Below, one piece after another: positions 1-6,872 of a stretch of DNA of 64,000 bases. The position numbers and the translations under genes are program-made. Under the pieces are notes generated by a model. The model did not search any database. It was given only the letters and a program-made list of their open reading frames with translations, and was not told the DNA's origin. The stretch is from CAZUXY01 sp964624235 (GTDB lineage: Bacteria > Spirochaetota > UBA4802 > UBA5368), in contig CAZUXY010000021.1 of NCBI GenBank assembly GCA_964624235.1, positions 1 through 64,000 of the forward strand. The letters are read 5' to 3'. Each line of letters begins with the position of its first letter. Within the stretch, counting starts at the first letter, position 1.

Positions 1-188
1 TGGGATTTGGGGTCATGCTTTTCTTCGCCATGGTTATTATGGTAGACCTGAAGTCGCCCTTCAAGGTGCTCCTGTTTTTCGTATTCATCCTCTCGGGTGT
101 GGTGTATTACCTGCTTCGTAAAAGGTTTCTACTGAAGAGAGGGATCGACCTGGGAACGATACAAAAACGTGAAGACTGGACTGATTAA
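1..188 (+). CDS. C-terminal end of a membrane protein (partial)
   Basis: An open frame runs from base 3 to the TAA at 186-188 with no start in the window, so this is the last 61 codons of a gene beginning upstream. The visible part has two hydrophobic stretches (starting GFGVMLFF and KVLLFFVFIL) separated by a short polar turn, then a basic tail (LLRKRFLLKRG) ending in REDWTD. This is what the last two transmembrane helices and cytoplasmic tail of a multi-pass transporter would look like. An amino-acid permease is one possibility, but too little is present to assign a family. The next gene begins 3 bases after the stop, so the two are probably co-transcribed. Confidence 0.6.
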   Translation, partial: GFGVMLFFAMVIMVDLKSPFKVLLFFVFILSGVVYYLLRKRFLLKRGIDLGTIQKREDWTD

Positions 189-191
189 ACA

Positions 192-1292
192 ATGAGCACC
201 GGGTACAAACCGGCTGAAACCGGTGTGGGGCCTCTTCCTCCGATCTTCAAAAGGTATCCTGGTCTTTCTGAAAAAGTCCCATGGCTCCCGCTGGGGACCT
301 ATCCTACGAGGGTCCACCGTCTGGGAAACTGCGGACATGACGGGCTGTGGATAAAACGTGAGGATGAGTCTTCTCCGCTGTACGGCGGCAACAAAATACG
401 AAAACTGGAATTCGCACTGGCTGACGCGAAGGCGCAGGGGAAAAGCTCTGTGGTAACCATGGGCGGACTCGGCACCAATCACGGTCTCGCTACGGCCATT
501 TTCTGCGGGGAACTGGGATTGCGGTGCACCCTGCTGCTCTTCGATCAGCCCGTCAACGATCATGTGCGCACCAACATGCTGCTGTTTCGCCGTTACGGGG
601 CGGTAATGAAGTACGGCGGAAGTCTGCTGGCAACGGCGTTGAAATTTTATTCTACGGAAAGAATTATCCGCCCCGGAGCTTATTTTCTGCCGCCCGGGGG
701 TTCATATCCGGTCGGTGTGCTGGGAGTGATCAATGCCGTGTTTGAATTGAAGAAACAGATCGACGAGGGGCGGATGCCTCTCCCCCGCCATATCATATCC
801 CCGCTCGGGTCCAGCGGGACCGCCGCGGGTCTTTCTCTGGGGGTCATGCTGGCCGGGATGGAGACCACGGTATGGTCGGTGCGGGTAACGGTGGATCGTG
901 CCGGTCCCTTCCCCGTCGCCTCGGCCGAAACGGTAAAAAATCTGATGAAAGAGACTCTTATATCGCTCAGAAGGAGTGCGGAGGAAGTTCCCCGTCTCGA
1001 CATTCCTCCACAGAGAGTGATCGAAGGTTATATAGGCGATGGATACGGATGCGATACCCCCGAGTGCCGTGCGGCTGTCGATTTCATCAAAGCACGGGAA
1101 GGCATCGTTCTAGATCCGACCTATACCGGAAAAACCTTTGCGGCGGTAATGGATTTCATTAAAAATCCCGCATATAAAAACGATACCATACTTTACTGGC
1201 ACACCTACAATTCCGCGGATCTTACGGGAGAAGCGGTGTCGGTGGATTATCATGATCTGCCTGAAAGGTTTCACCCCTTTTTTACGAAATAA
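192..1292 (+). CDS. ACC deaminase / D-cysteine desulfhydrase family PLP enzyme
   Basis: A 366-residue pyridoxal-phosphate enzyme of fold type II. The signature GGNKIRKLEF lies at residues 65-74, with Lys68 the expected PLP lysine. It is followed by VTMGGLGTNHG, the family's substrate-loop region, and a glycine-rich SSGTAAGL segment that should bind the cofactor phosphate. Members deaminate 1-aminocyclopropane-1-carboxylate or desulfurate D-cysteine; motifs alone do not separate these, and many bacterial members are D-cysteine desulfhydrases. The protein is slightly longer than typical (about 330-340) because of an N-terminal extension. It starts 3 bases after the preceding membrane-protein stop, so an uptake/catabolism pair is possible but unproven. 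Confidence 0.85.
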   Translation: MSTGYKPAETGVGPLPPIFKRYPGLSEKVPWLPLGTYPTRVHRLGNCGHDGLWIKREDESSPLYGGNKIRKLEFALADAKAQGKSSVVTMGGLGTNHGLATAIFCGELGLRCTLLLFDQPVNDHVRTNMLLFRRYGAVMKYGGSLLATALKFYSTERIIRPGAYFLPPGGSYPVGVLGVINAVFELKKQIDEGRMPLPRHIISPLGSSGTAAGLSLGVMLAGMETTVWSVRVTVDRAGPFPVASAETVKNLMKETLISLRRSAEEVPRLDIPPQRVIEGYIGDGYGCDTPECRAAVDFIKAREGIVLDPTYTGKTFAAVMDFIKNPAYKNDTILYWHTYNSADLTGEAVSVDYHDLPERFHPFFTK

Positions 1293-1352
1293 TGCAACGG
1301 GCCTTTCCCGCCATCTTTCCGCGAGTTTCTATCGGGGAGACCTCGTCCCGAT

Positions 1353-1381
1353 TTGACTATTCCTGCCGTCTTCAGTATTTT
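1353..1381 (+). promoter_or_regulatory. Sigma-70-type promoter for tpx
   Basis: TTGACT at 1353-1358 and TATTTT at 1376-1381 are separated by 17 bases and lie 45 bases upstream of the tpx start. This supports independent transcription of tpx. It is a consensus match only; no start site is known. Confidence 0.5.
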
Positions 1382-1426
1382 GATATATTTCATTATTCTT
1401 GAAAAACCATATACGGAGAGAGAACC

Positions 1427-1933
1427 ATGGAAAGAAAAGGAATAGTAACATTTAAAGGAGGGCCGGTGACCCTGCTGGGACCGGAGATCAAGATCGGCGA
1501 CACGGCCCCGGATTTCACCGTACTGGACAATACCCTGAAACCGGTTACCCTGTCGCAGTTCAGGGGCCGGGTGGTGATCATCAGTGTAGTCCCCTCGCTG
1601 GACACCCCGGTGTGCGAACTCCAGACCCGTCGCTTCAACCAGGACGCGGCCGGACTGAACGCCCAGGTGCTCACCATCTCAATGGACCTGCCCTTTGCTC
1701 AGAAGCGATTCTGCGATTCTTTCAAGATCGAAAACGTGCTCACCCTTTCGGATTTCAGGGACCGGGAGTTCGGACGTTCCTACGGCCTGGTGATCAAGGA
1801 GCTTGGACTGCTCGCGAGAGCGGTTTTCGTGATCGACAGGGACGGGAAGGTCGCGTACAGGGAGATAGTGAAAGAGACCGGAGAGCAACCGGATTACGAC
1901 GCGGCCATTGAAGCGGCACGTACGCTAGGGTGA
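1427..1933 (+). CDS. tpx: Thiol peroxidase Tpx (atypical 2-Cys peroxiredoxin)
   Basis: A 168-residue peroxiredoxin of the Tpx family, full length. The peroxidatic cysteine is Cys63 in SLDTPVCELQTRRFN and the resolving cysteine is Cys96 in AQKRFCDSF, both at the expected Tpx positions. The enzyme reduces hydroperoxides and forms an intramolecular disulfide that a thioredoxin-like protein must reduce. The window encodes candidate reductants at 11.0-12.7 kb. The start is supported by a good ribosome site (GGAGAGAG) and an upstream promoter. It ends 40 bases before the convergent SRAP gene. No signal peptide is present, so it should be cytoplasmic. Confidence 0.95.
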   Translation: MERKGIVTFKGGPVTLLGPEIKIGDTAPDFTVLDNTLKPVTLSQFRGRVVIISVVPSLDTPVCELQTRRFNQDAAGLNAQVLTISMDLPFAQKRFCDSFKIENVLTLSDFRDREFGRSYGLVIKELGLLARAVFVIDRDGKVAYREIVKETGEQPDYDAAIEAARTLG

Positions 1934-1973
1934 CCGGCCCGTTTTCCGCGCGGCATGGAAAGGCCGGGCGGGT

Positions 1974-2654
1974 TCAGGGTGAATTCTCGGGAAGCGGGGT
2001 GATGCAGGAGGGGTCATCGAAGGAAGGGGAATTTACCCTGGCGGTCACCGGAAAACCTACCATCTCCTCGGAGGGATAGGGTTCCAGCAGAGGGGACAGT
2101 TCCCCGGGTGTTTTTTCCTCCGGAGCTATCCATGGTCCTATGAGTTCCGAATGGAGTATCACGGGCATCCTGTTATGAACGGTGGCGATGAGTTCATTGG
2201 GGGAGGTGGTGATTATCGCGGAGGTGGTATACTCAACGCCGCAGGAGCTTTTCCAGATACCCCACAGCCCCGCAAAGGCGAAAGGCGCCCCCGATTGCAA
2301 TCGGAAAAAATAGGGAATTTTCGGTCCGCCCTTCACCGCCTTCCACTCGTAAAAACCGGATGCGAGAATGATACAGCGACGCTTCATGAAGGATTGCCTG
2401 AATGATGGTTTCTGGGATAGTGTTTCCGCTCGCGCGTTTATCATTCCGGGACCGGGCTTATCCCCCTTTTCCCATGGCGGGATCAGTCCCCAGCGGGTAT
2501 AGCGCACCGAGAAAGATCCGGTATTGAGCACCGAGGCGACCTGCCGGGTCGGGGCGATATTAAAGCAGGGGCCCTCCCACTGTTCGATATGAATACCCGC
2601 GAGGAAAGCCTCTATTTCATCCAGGCGTGATGTAAGAGCGAAGCGTCCGCACAT
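1974..2654 (-). CDS. SRAP (YedK/HMCES) abasic-site-shielding protein
   Basis: A 226-residue SOS-response-associated peptidase-fold protein. The hallmarks of the family are present: Cys2 directly after the start Met (MCGRF), Asn73 in MINARAET, Glu103 in GFYEW and His160 in HNRMP. In E. coli YedK the N-terminal cysteine forms a thiazolidine crosslink to abasic sites in single-stranded DNA. The conserved Cys2 fixes the start codon. The gene is convergent with tpx and apparently monocistronic. The ancestral role is DNA-damage tolerance; no LexA box was identified upstream. Confidence 0.93.
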   Translation of the reverse strand: MCGRFALTSRLDEIEAFLAGIHIEQWEGPCFNIAPTRQVASVLNTGSFSVRYTRWGLIPPWEKGDKPGPGMINARAETLSQKPSFRQSFMKRRCIILASGFYEWKAVKGGPKIPYFFRLQSGAPFAFAGLWGIWKSSCGVEYTTSAIITTSPNELIATVHNRMPVILHSELIGPWIAPEEKTPGELSPLLEPYPSEEMVGFPVTARVNSPSFDDPSCITPLPENSP

Positions 2655-2880
2655 GACTTTTATTTCCTGACTGGAATCCTATACTTTTCACGGCCGGATA
2701 GTCAATTATTATGCGGCTTCACTGTTTATATTACGGAAACATCTATCTGCAGAGAAATCGCACAATATTACCGGTTATCACACAGGGCAGGACCAGATGC
2801 GGTTTGGACAGATCATCGTAGAGGTTCATATTATACCCGGTGCAATGATACCGCTGAACTTGCGGAATAGTAAATAGCGT

Positions 2881-2909
2881 TTGACACTCCCTCTCGGCGT
2901 GAATAGTAT
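2881..2909 (+). promoter_or_regulatory. Sigma-70-type promoter for the outer-membrane protein gene
   Basis: TTGACA at 2881-2886 and TAGTAT at 2904-2909, 17 bases apart, end 36 bases before the ATG at 2946. The -35 is a perfect consensus and the -10 matches 4 of 6. Confidence 0.55.
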
Positions 2910-2945
2910 TACCCCATCGGTGACTTTCAATAAAGCGAGTGGGTT

Positions 2946-4013
2946 ATGACACGATTACACTTCCAGGGCAGGATTTTCGTGCGGCTCGTGTGTTTCATGG
3001 CGGTATGGTCTCTGATGCCGCGGCCCCTCTATGCAAAAACCACTATAAGTATTACTCCCGTTGGACCCTATTCGTTCCCCGTTCCCTCGGAAATAGTCGG
3101 TGAGGTCGAGGACAAGTCCGACCTCAACGGTCCGATAATCGCGAATTCCATGGCGCTGGCCAACATCACCGGCTATCCTGTGGGGAAAGCGCATATAGGA
3201 TCGTTTCCCCATTTTGAACTGGGTATTTCTCTCGGTGCGGGTTTCACCAACATGAGATATTTTAACGATGATGATCCCGCCAGCAGCAACGGTTCCCTGC
3301 CGGGCATAACCCCCAATCCGGTACTGCATTTCGGTTTCGGCCTGGCGGGCGGATTGGATGTCATTGGAAAGGTTTTTGTGATATCCCGGTCAATGATCGA
3401 TTTCAACATCGAAACCGATATCGCGACACTGACCCACTACAACATACTTTCTGTGGGAGGGAAGCTGCGGTATAATATCGTAAAAAAGCAGACCCTTATT
3501 CCTTTCATTTTCAATTTCGGAGGCGTCACCCTTTCTCTGGGGGCGGATGCCATGTACGGCGAGATCAAGGTAAACGGGGAGTATGATGCCGATTTCGGGA
3601 ATATAACCATCGATGACGGAGGGGGGCCTGCCGATTACCCGGTGGAGTTTTCAGGCATCTACGACGCCAGGGTGCTCTGGGGTATCATTTCGGTTACCGG
3701 TCAGGCGGTCGCCTATTTTGATATAATGTACCTGTTCAGCCTTTATTCCGGTTTCGGACTCAGCGCCAATTTCGGGTATTTTAAAATGAGTTTCGACGGT
3801 AATGGGATCCTGACGGAAACATCGGGTCCGAACAACGTCGGCACACTGGTGTTCCAATCCACCAACAGGTACTCCCCCTATTACCTTATCCCGACCTATC
3901 TGATAGGCCTGGAGATGAACCTTTTCGTACTTAAACTTACCGGCGAAACCATGGTGAACCTCTATAACCTGCGTGATGTCAACGCCCAGATCGGGGTAAG
4001 GATTCAAATATAG
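2946..4013 (+). CDS. Predicted outer-membrane beta-barrel protein, unknown function
   Basis: A 355-residue protein with a signal peptide (basic start, hydrophobic core near residues 12-25, cleavage likely after PLYA). The mature part is rich in glycine and aromatic residues in alternating amphipathic strands (for example FGFGLAGGLDVIG and YSGFGLSANFGYFKM) and ends in the short aromatic-poor strand IGVRIQI. That composition fits a transmembrane beta-barrel of the outer membrane. I do not recognise a named family and see no OmpA-type or TonB-plug domain. The downstream thioredoxin-like gene starts within 30 bases, so both probably share one transcript. Confidence 0.75.
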   Translation: MTRLHFQGRIFVRLVCFMAVWSLMPRPLYAKTTISITPVGPYSFPVPSEIVGEVEDKSDLNGPIIANSMALANITGYPVGKAHIGSFPHFELGISLGAGFTNMRYFNDDDPASSNGSLPGITPNPVLHFGFGLAGGLDVIGKVFVISRSMIDFNIETDIATLTHYNILSVGGKLRYNIVKKQTLIPFIFNFGGVTLSLGADAMYGEIKVNGEYDADFGNITIDDGGGPADYPVEFSGIYDARVLWGIISVTGQAVAYFDIMYLFSLYSGFGLSANFGYFKMSFDGNGILTETSGPNNVGTLVFQSTNRYSPYYLIPTYLIGLEMNLFVLKLTGETMVNLYNLRDVNAQIGVRIQI

Positions 4014-4037
4014 AATATGACCTCCAGAGAGTGTGTG

Positions 4038-4388
4038 ATGAAAGTAATACTATCCGCATTACTGTTTGCGCTGTGCATATCGGCACCGGCGCAATGGGCT
4101 TACCCGCAGGGCGGCAGACTGGTCGTCCACTATTTTTATGGAAGGGAATGCCCGCATTGTAAACTTTTGGAACCGGAACTCCGCAGCCTGGTAAGATCGA
4201 ATGCCCGGTTGGAACTCAGGACCTATGAGGTGTGGTATAATACTCAGAACCGGGCGCTCCTCATGCGCATGGCGGGAGAAAGGGGACACACCGCGAAAGG
4301 CGTACCCACTGTTATTGTGGGGAGGGAAGTCTATCTCGGGGCAGATATAAAAAGGGTCAAAACCATGGTTGCCGGGAATCTGAAATAA
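4038..4388 (+). CDS. Secreted thioredoxin/glutaredoxin-fold protein with CPHC motif
   Basis: A small periplasmic disulfide oxidoreductase of about 116 residues. I start it at the second in-frame Met (4038) rather than 4017 because this places a clean signal peptide (MKVILSALLFALCISAPA) at the N-terminus. The mature domain has the redox motif CPHC in FYGRECPHCKLLEPE and the cis-proline loop GVPTVIVG, so the fold is complete although short. The first motif position is the reactive cysteine. It probably reduces or isomerises disulfides of exported proteins; the co-transcribed barrel upstream may be a client, but that is inference. DsbA and ResA proteins are longer, so it is not a standard member of either. 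Confidence 0.8.
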   Translation: MKVILSALLFALCISAPAQWAYPQGGRLVVHYFYGRECPHCKLLEPELRSLVRSNARLELRTYEVWYNTQNRALLMRMAGERGHTAKGVPTVIVGREVYLGADIKRVKTMVAGNLK

Positions 4389-4865
4389 GCATACCGCTTG
4401 CGGTTAACCCTATGGGTGATGTCAACCTTCGGCTGCATAAAAACCTGCACCCGCAGGGAGAAGAGTTCCATACCGTGCTGGATGTTGACCGTTTATCCCT
4501 AGGAGACAGGGTGCTTCCTCTGGCATGATATATATTAAAATGCGCCCAAACCTCCCGTGGGTGGGATTAATTTCTTGACAGTATGACTTTACCTGATATT
4601 CTATAGAATCGTTTGACCGGGTTTGCAGCCTCTGAGGGGCAGGGTGCGGTCAATAATTATGTTTATTTGTTTTTTTATGGTAAATTTCTTTACATTTTCA
4701 TCCGATTAATAAATAAGTATGTAGTATCCCGCGCTCCCTTTTATGGTATGAGCCAGTCCGGGCGCCGGCATCATCATGCAGTAGGGGATCTTTCTGATTA
4801 TCATATATACATACAGGGTGAGTCAATAATCCGTTAGTTCATATCATTTTTAAAAGGAGTTAAAA
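4389..4865 (+). other. Non-coding region and long leader ahead of the flaA pair
   Basis: 477 bases without a convincing gene. The 74-codon frame at 4613-4837 lacks a ribosome site and looks non-coding. The region has a promoter-like pair at 4575-4602 and then about 260 AT-rich bases up to a strong ribosome site (AAAGGAG) before the first flaA gene. If that promoter is real, the flaA mRNA carries a long 5' leader. No rho-independent terminator is seen after the thioredoxin-like gene. Confidence 0.5.
4575..4602 (+). promoter_or_regulatory. Possible sigma-70-type promoter for the flaA pair
   Basis: TTGACA at 4575-4580 and TATTCT at 4597-4602 with a 16-base spacer. It lies 263 bases before the first flaA start, so a closer promoter may exist. 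No clear sigma-28 flagellar promoter was found nearer the gene. Confidence 0.35.
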
Positions 4866-5621
4866 ATGAAAAGGGGTGTCAGACAATTAATATTGGCAAT
4901 AATAACAGGATTCATATGTCTCCTGATTGGGAACGTCAATATACCCGTAAAAGCCCAGGAGCCCGCAAAGAAGGATGCGCCTGCGGCTACTACAGAAAAG
5001 AAGAAGCAGACCGGGCTTATAGAAGACTGGATGAATGATTTTGAAACCGCCGAGGACTGGCGTGCCGTTTCCACCTGCCCTATCGGCGACACGAAAATAC
5101 GTAAAATTCCCGGGAAGCCGCGTCCGCTTGATGATAACGGAAATCCGGTGGAATACCCCGATCAGGTTACCGACGATAACGGCGTCAGTCACAAAAGCGA
5201 ATTCGTACTGGGTGTTAAAACTTATTTTATGGACCGTGGTTTCGACAGGGTGGAAGTATTCCCACCGAACGAATATATAATAAGGGGAAAAGCAAAAGAG
5301 ATTAAAGTATGGGCGCTGGGAAGAAAGTTCCGGCATACGCTTTTTGTAAAGCTGCGGGATTTCAGGGGGAACCTCTACAAAATTAAAATCGGCAGACTCG
5401 ATTTCTGGGGATGGAAGGAGCTTTCGGTAGTTGTTCCCGGATGGTTGCCACAATCGGCAAGCTACGCGATGCTGGACAAGAACCTGCATTTCGTTTCTTT
5501 TTTCGTGGAATGCGATACCTTCGAAGCGCCGGGTACTTTCTACTTTTATCTGGATAATTTCAGGGTGATCACCGATCTTTCCGAATTCACCGGTGATGTC
5601 TCTATTAAAGATACTTGGTAA
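4866..5621 (+). CDS. flaA2: Flagellar filament outer-layer (sheath) protein FlaA, FlaA2-like
   Basis: A 251-residue exported protein of the spirochaete FlaA family, the minor sheath proteins that coat the periplasmic flagellar filament. The N-terminus is a signal peptide (hydrophobic core at about 9-26, cleavage likely after PVKA). It is followed by a Lys/Ala-rich linker and the family body: the DWMNDFETAEDWRA opening, YFMDRGFDRVEVFPP, IKVWALGRKF, and FYFYLDNFRV near the C-terminus. The jelly-roll-like FlaA fold is inferred from family knowledge. The length and position before a longer second copy resemble Leptospira FlaA2, so the number is a best guess. A GGAG ribosome site precedes the ATG. 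The second copy follows after 31 bases. Confidence 0.85.
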   Translation: MKRGVRQLILAIITGFICLLIGNVNIPVKAQEPAKKDAPAATTEKKKQTGLIEDWMNDFETAEDWRAVSTCPIGDTKIRKIPGKPRPLDDNGNPVEYPDQVTDDNGVSHKSEFVLGVKTYFMDRGFDRVEVFPPNEYIIRGKAKEIKVWALGRKFRHTLFVKLRDFRGNLYKIKIGRLDFWGWKELSVVVPGWLPQSASYAMLDKNLHFVSFFVECDTFEAPGTFYFYLDNFRVITDLSEFTGDVSIKDTW

Positions 5622-5652
5622 AATTGGGGTAAGGTAAGAAGGGAGGCTTATA

Positions 5653-6507
5653 ATGGTAATAAAATATAATAAATTTATTCCGGTGCTATTCTGCGGGGTA
5701 ATAATGCTGATCACTACTATTACCCCCGACAGGGCATTGTCCAGACTGAAGACCAATGTGCCGGCGGATATCAGCGAAAATGAACTCAAGGCCGTAGTCG
5801 TTGAAGATTTTGAAAAACAATCAGAATGGATTCTCGAATCTGTTCCCAAACAAAACCCCGATCCGAAGAAGAACCCGGTCCCGGTACTGGAAATGAAATA
5901 TCTGGACGGCAACCCTTCAGACCTGATACCAGAGAAATGGACACCCGACAAGAAAGGCATGGAGAAAAAACTCTGCATGGGGATCCACTTCAGGTTCAAA
6001 TATCCGGGGTACAATTCCGTACACATTATCCCTCCGCCTGAAGTACAGTGGGATGATGCTACAAAAAAGGTTATGACTTATGATTCAAGATCGGGAAAAG
6101 AGGTTCAGGAGCGTGCCCTCCAGCTTCCCGGAAGGGCAAAAGGGATATCGGTATGGTTCCACGGCCGCGGGAATGATTATATACTGGAATGCTGGCTGAA
6201 GGATTATAGGGGAGATGTGCATATATTGAAGATGGGCTCCCTGAACTTTGTAGGCTGGCGACCCATGAAAGTATCCATCCCAGAATATATTCCTCAGGAA
6301 ACCCAGTCGTATCCTCAGACCAGGGTCACAAAGATCATTCGTTTCGTAGTAAGGGCGACTCCCTATGCGGGTACGGATGATGTTTACATGTTTTTTGACC
6401 AGGTAAAGGTGCTCACCGATGTATTCGAAGTGAATTTCGACGGCCAGAACCTGCATAAGGTTTTTGAAGGCGGGCATAAAACTGAGGAACCGGCGACTAA
6501 AAAGTAA
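5653..6507 (+). CDS. flaA1: Flagellar filament outer-layer (sheath) protein FlaA, FlaA1-like
   Basis: A 284-residue paralogue of the preceding gene. It has an N-terminal signal sequence (hydrophobic core at about 8-23) and shares the same blocks: VVEDFEKQSEWILES, FRFKYPGYNSVHIIPPPEVQW, AKGISVWFHGRGNDY and VYMFFDQVKVLTD. FlaA proteins lie outside the FlaB core of spirochaete periplasmic flagella and influence filament curvature and stiffness. The two genes form one transcription unit (31-base gap, good GGAGG site) closed by a strong terminator at 6549-6577. No other flagellar gene lies in the window, as in Leptospira, where the flaA genes sit apart from the main motility operons. Confidence 0.85.
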   Translation: MVIKYNKFIPVLFCGVIMLITTITPDRALSRLKTNVPADISENELKAVVVEDFEKQSEWILESVPKQNPDPKKNPVPVLEMKYLDGNPSDLIPEKWTPDKKGMEKKLCMGIHFRFKYPGYNSVHIIPPPEVQWDDATKKVMTYDSRSGKEVQERALQLPGRAKGISVWFHGRGNDYILECWLKDYRGDVHILKMGSLNFVGWRPMKVSIPEYIPQETQSYPQTRVTKIIRFVVRATPYAGTDDVYMFFDQVKVLTDVFEVNFDGQNLHKVFEGGHKTEEPATKK

Positions 6508-6872
6508 CCGTACAGGATGATCAGCCCTTCACCGGGCAGTTATAAGAGAATACCCGTCAGATGATGACGGGTATTTTCGTTAAAAGTACTTGCAAAATTT
6601 ATTAATCCATCGTAAATTTGTAGTAGTAATCTCGGTTTTTCCCGTTTAATCGGTCCTTCTACACAAGTGAAACGTAGATTAGAATTAACCGGTTGCTGTT
6701 TTCAATCCTCCCTATAAATCTGTAGACAGTGTTAAATGAAACCTTTGATGTGATGTAAGATGTTCAGGGGGGAATCGGCATTTTGCGGAGGCGGGAAAAA
6801 CTACCGGAATAACAGTTGAACGGGCCGAACCGAAGGCCCGTTGCTGATAAACGATTGTGACAGGAAGTAAAT
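6508..6872 (+). other. Intergenic region between flaA and greA
   Basis: 365 bases holding the flaA terminator (6549-6577) and then an AT-rich stretch. Beyond about 6580 I see no convincing coding frame, RNA gene or promoter with both boxes. An AGGAAG ribosome site stands directly before the greA start. Confidence 0.5.
6549..6577 (+). terminator. Rho-independent terminator of the flaA pair
   Basis: A perfect 10-bp stem, AATACCCGTC at 6549-6558 with GACGGGTATT at 6566-6575, with a 7-base loop and a short T run. Confidence 0.8.

Noticed and set aside
4613..4837. A 74-codon frame upstream of flaA
   Set aside because: No ribosome site and no recognisable sequence; better read as leader.
4887..6026. 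A 379-codon minus-strand frame antisense to the two flaA genes
   Set aside because: Long only because of the codon usage of the opposite strand; no family resemblance, and both FlaA genes are certain.
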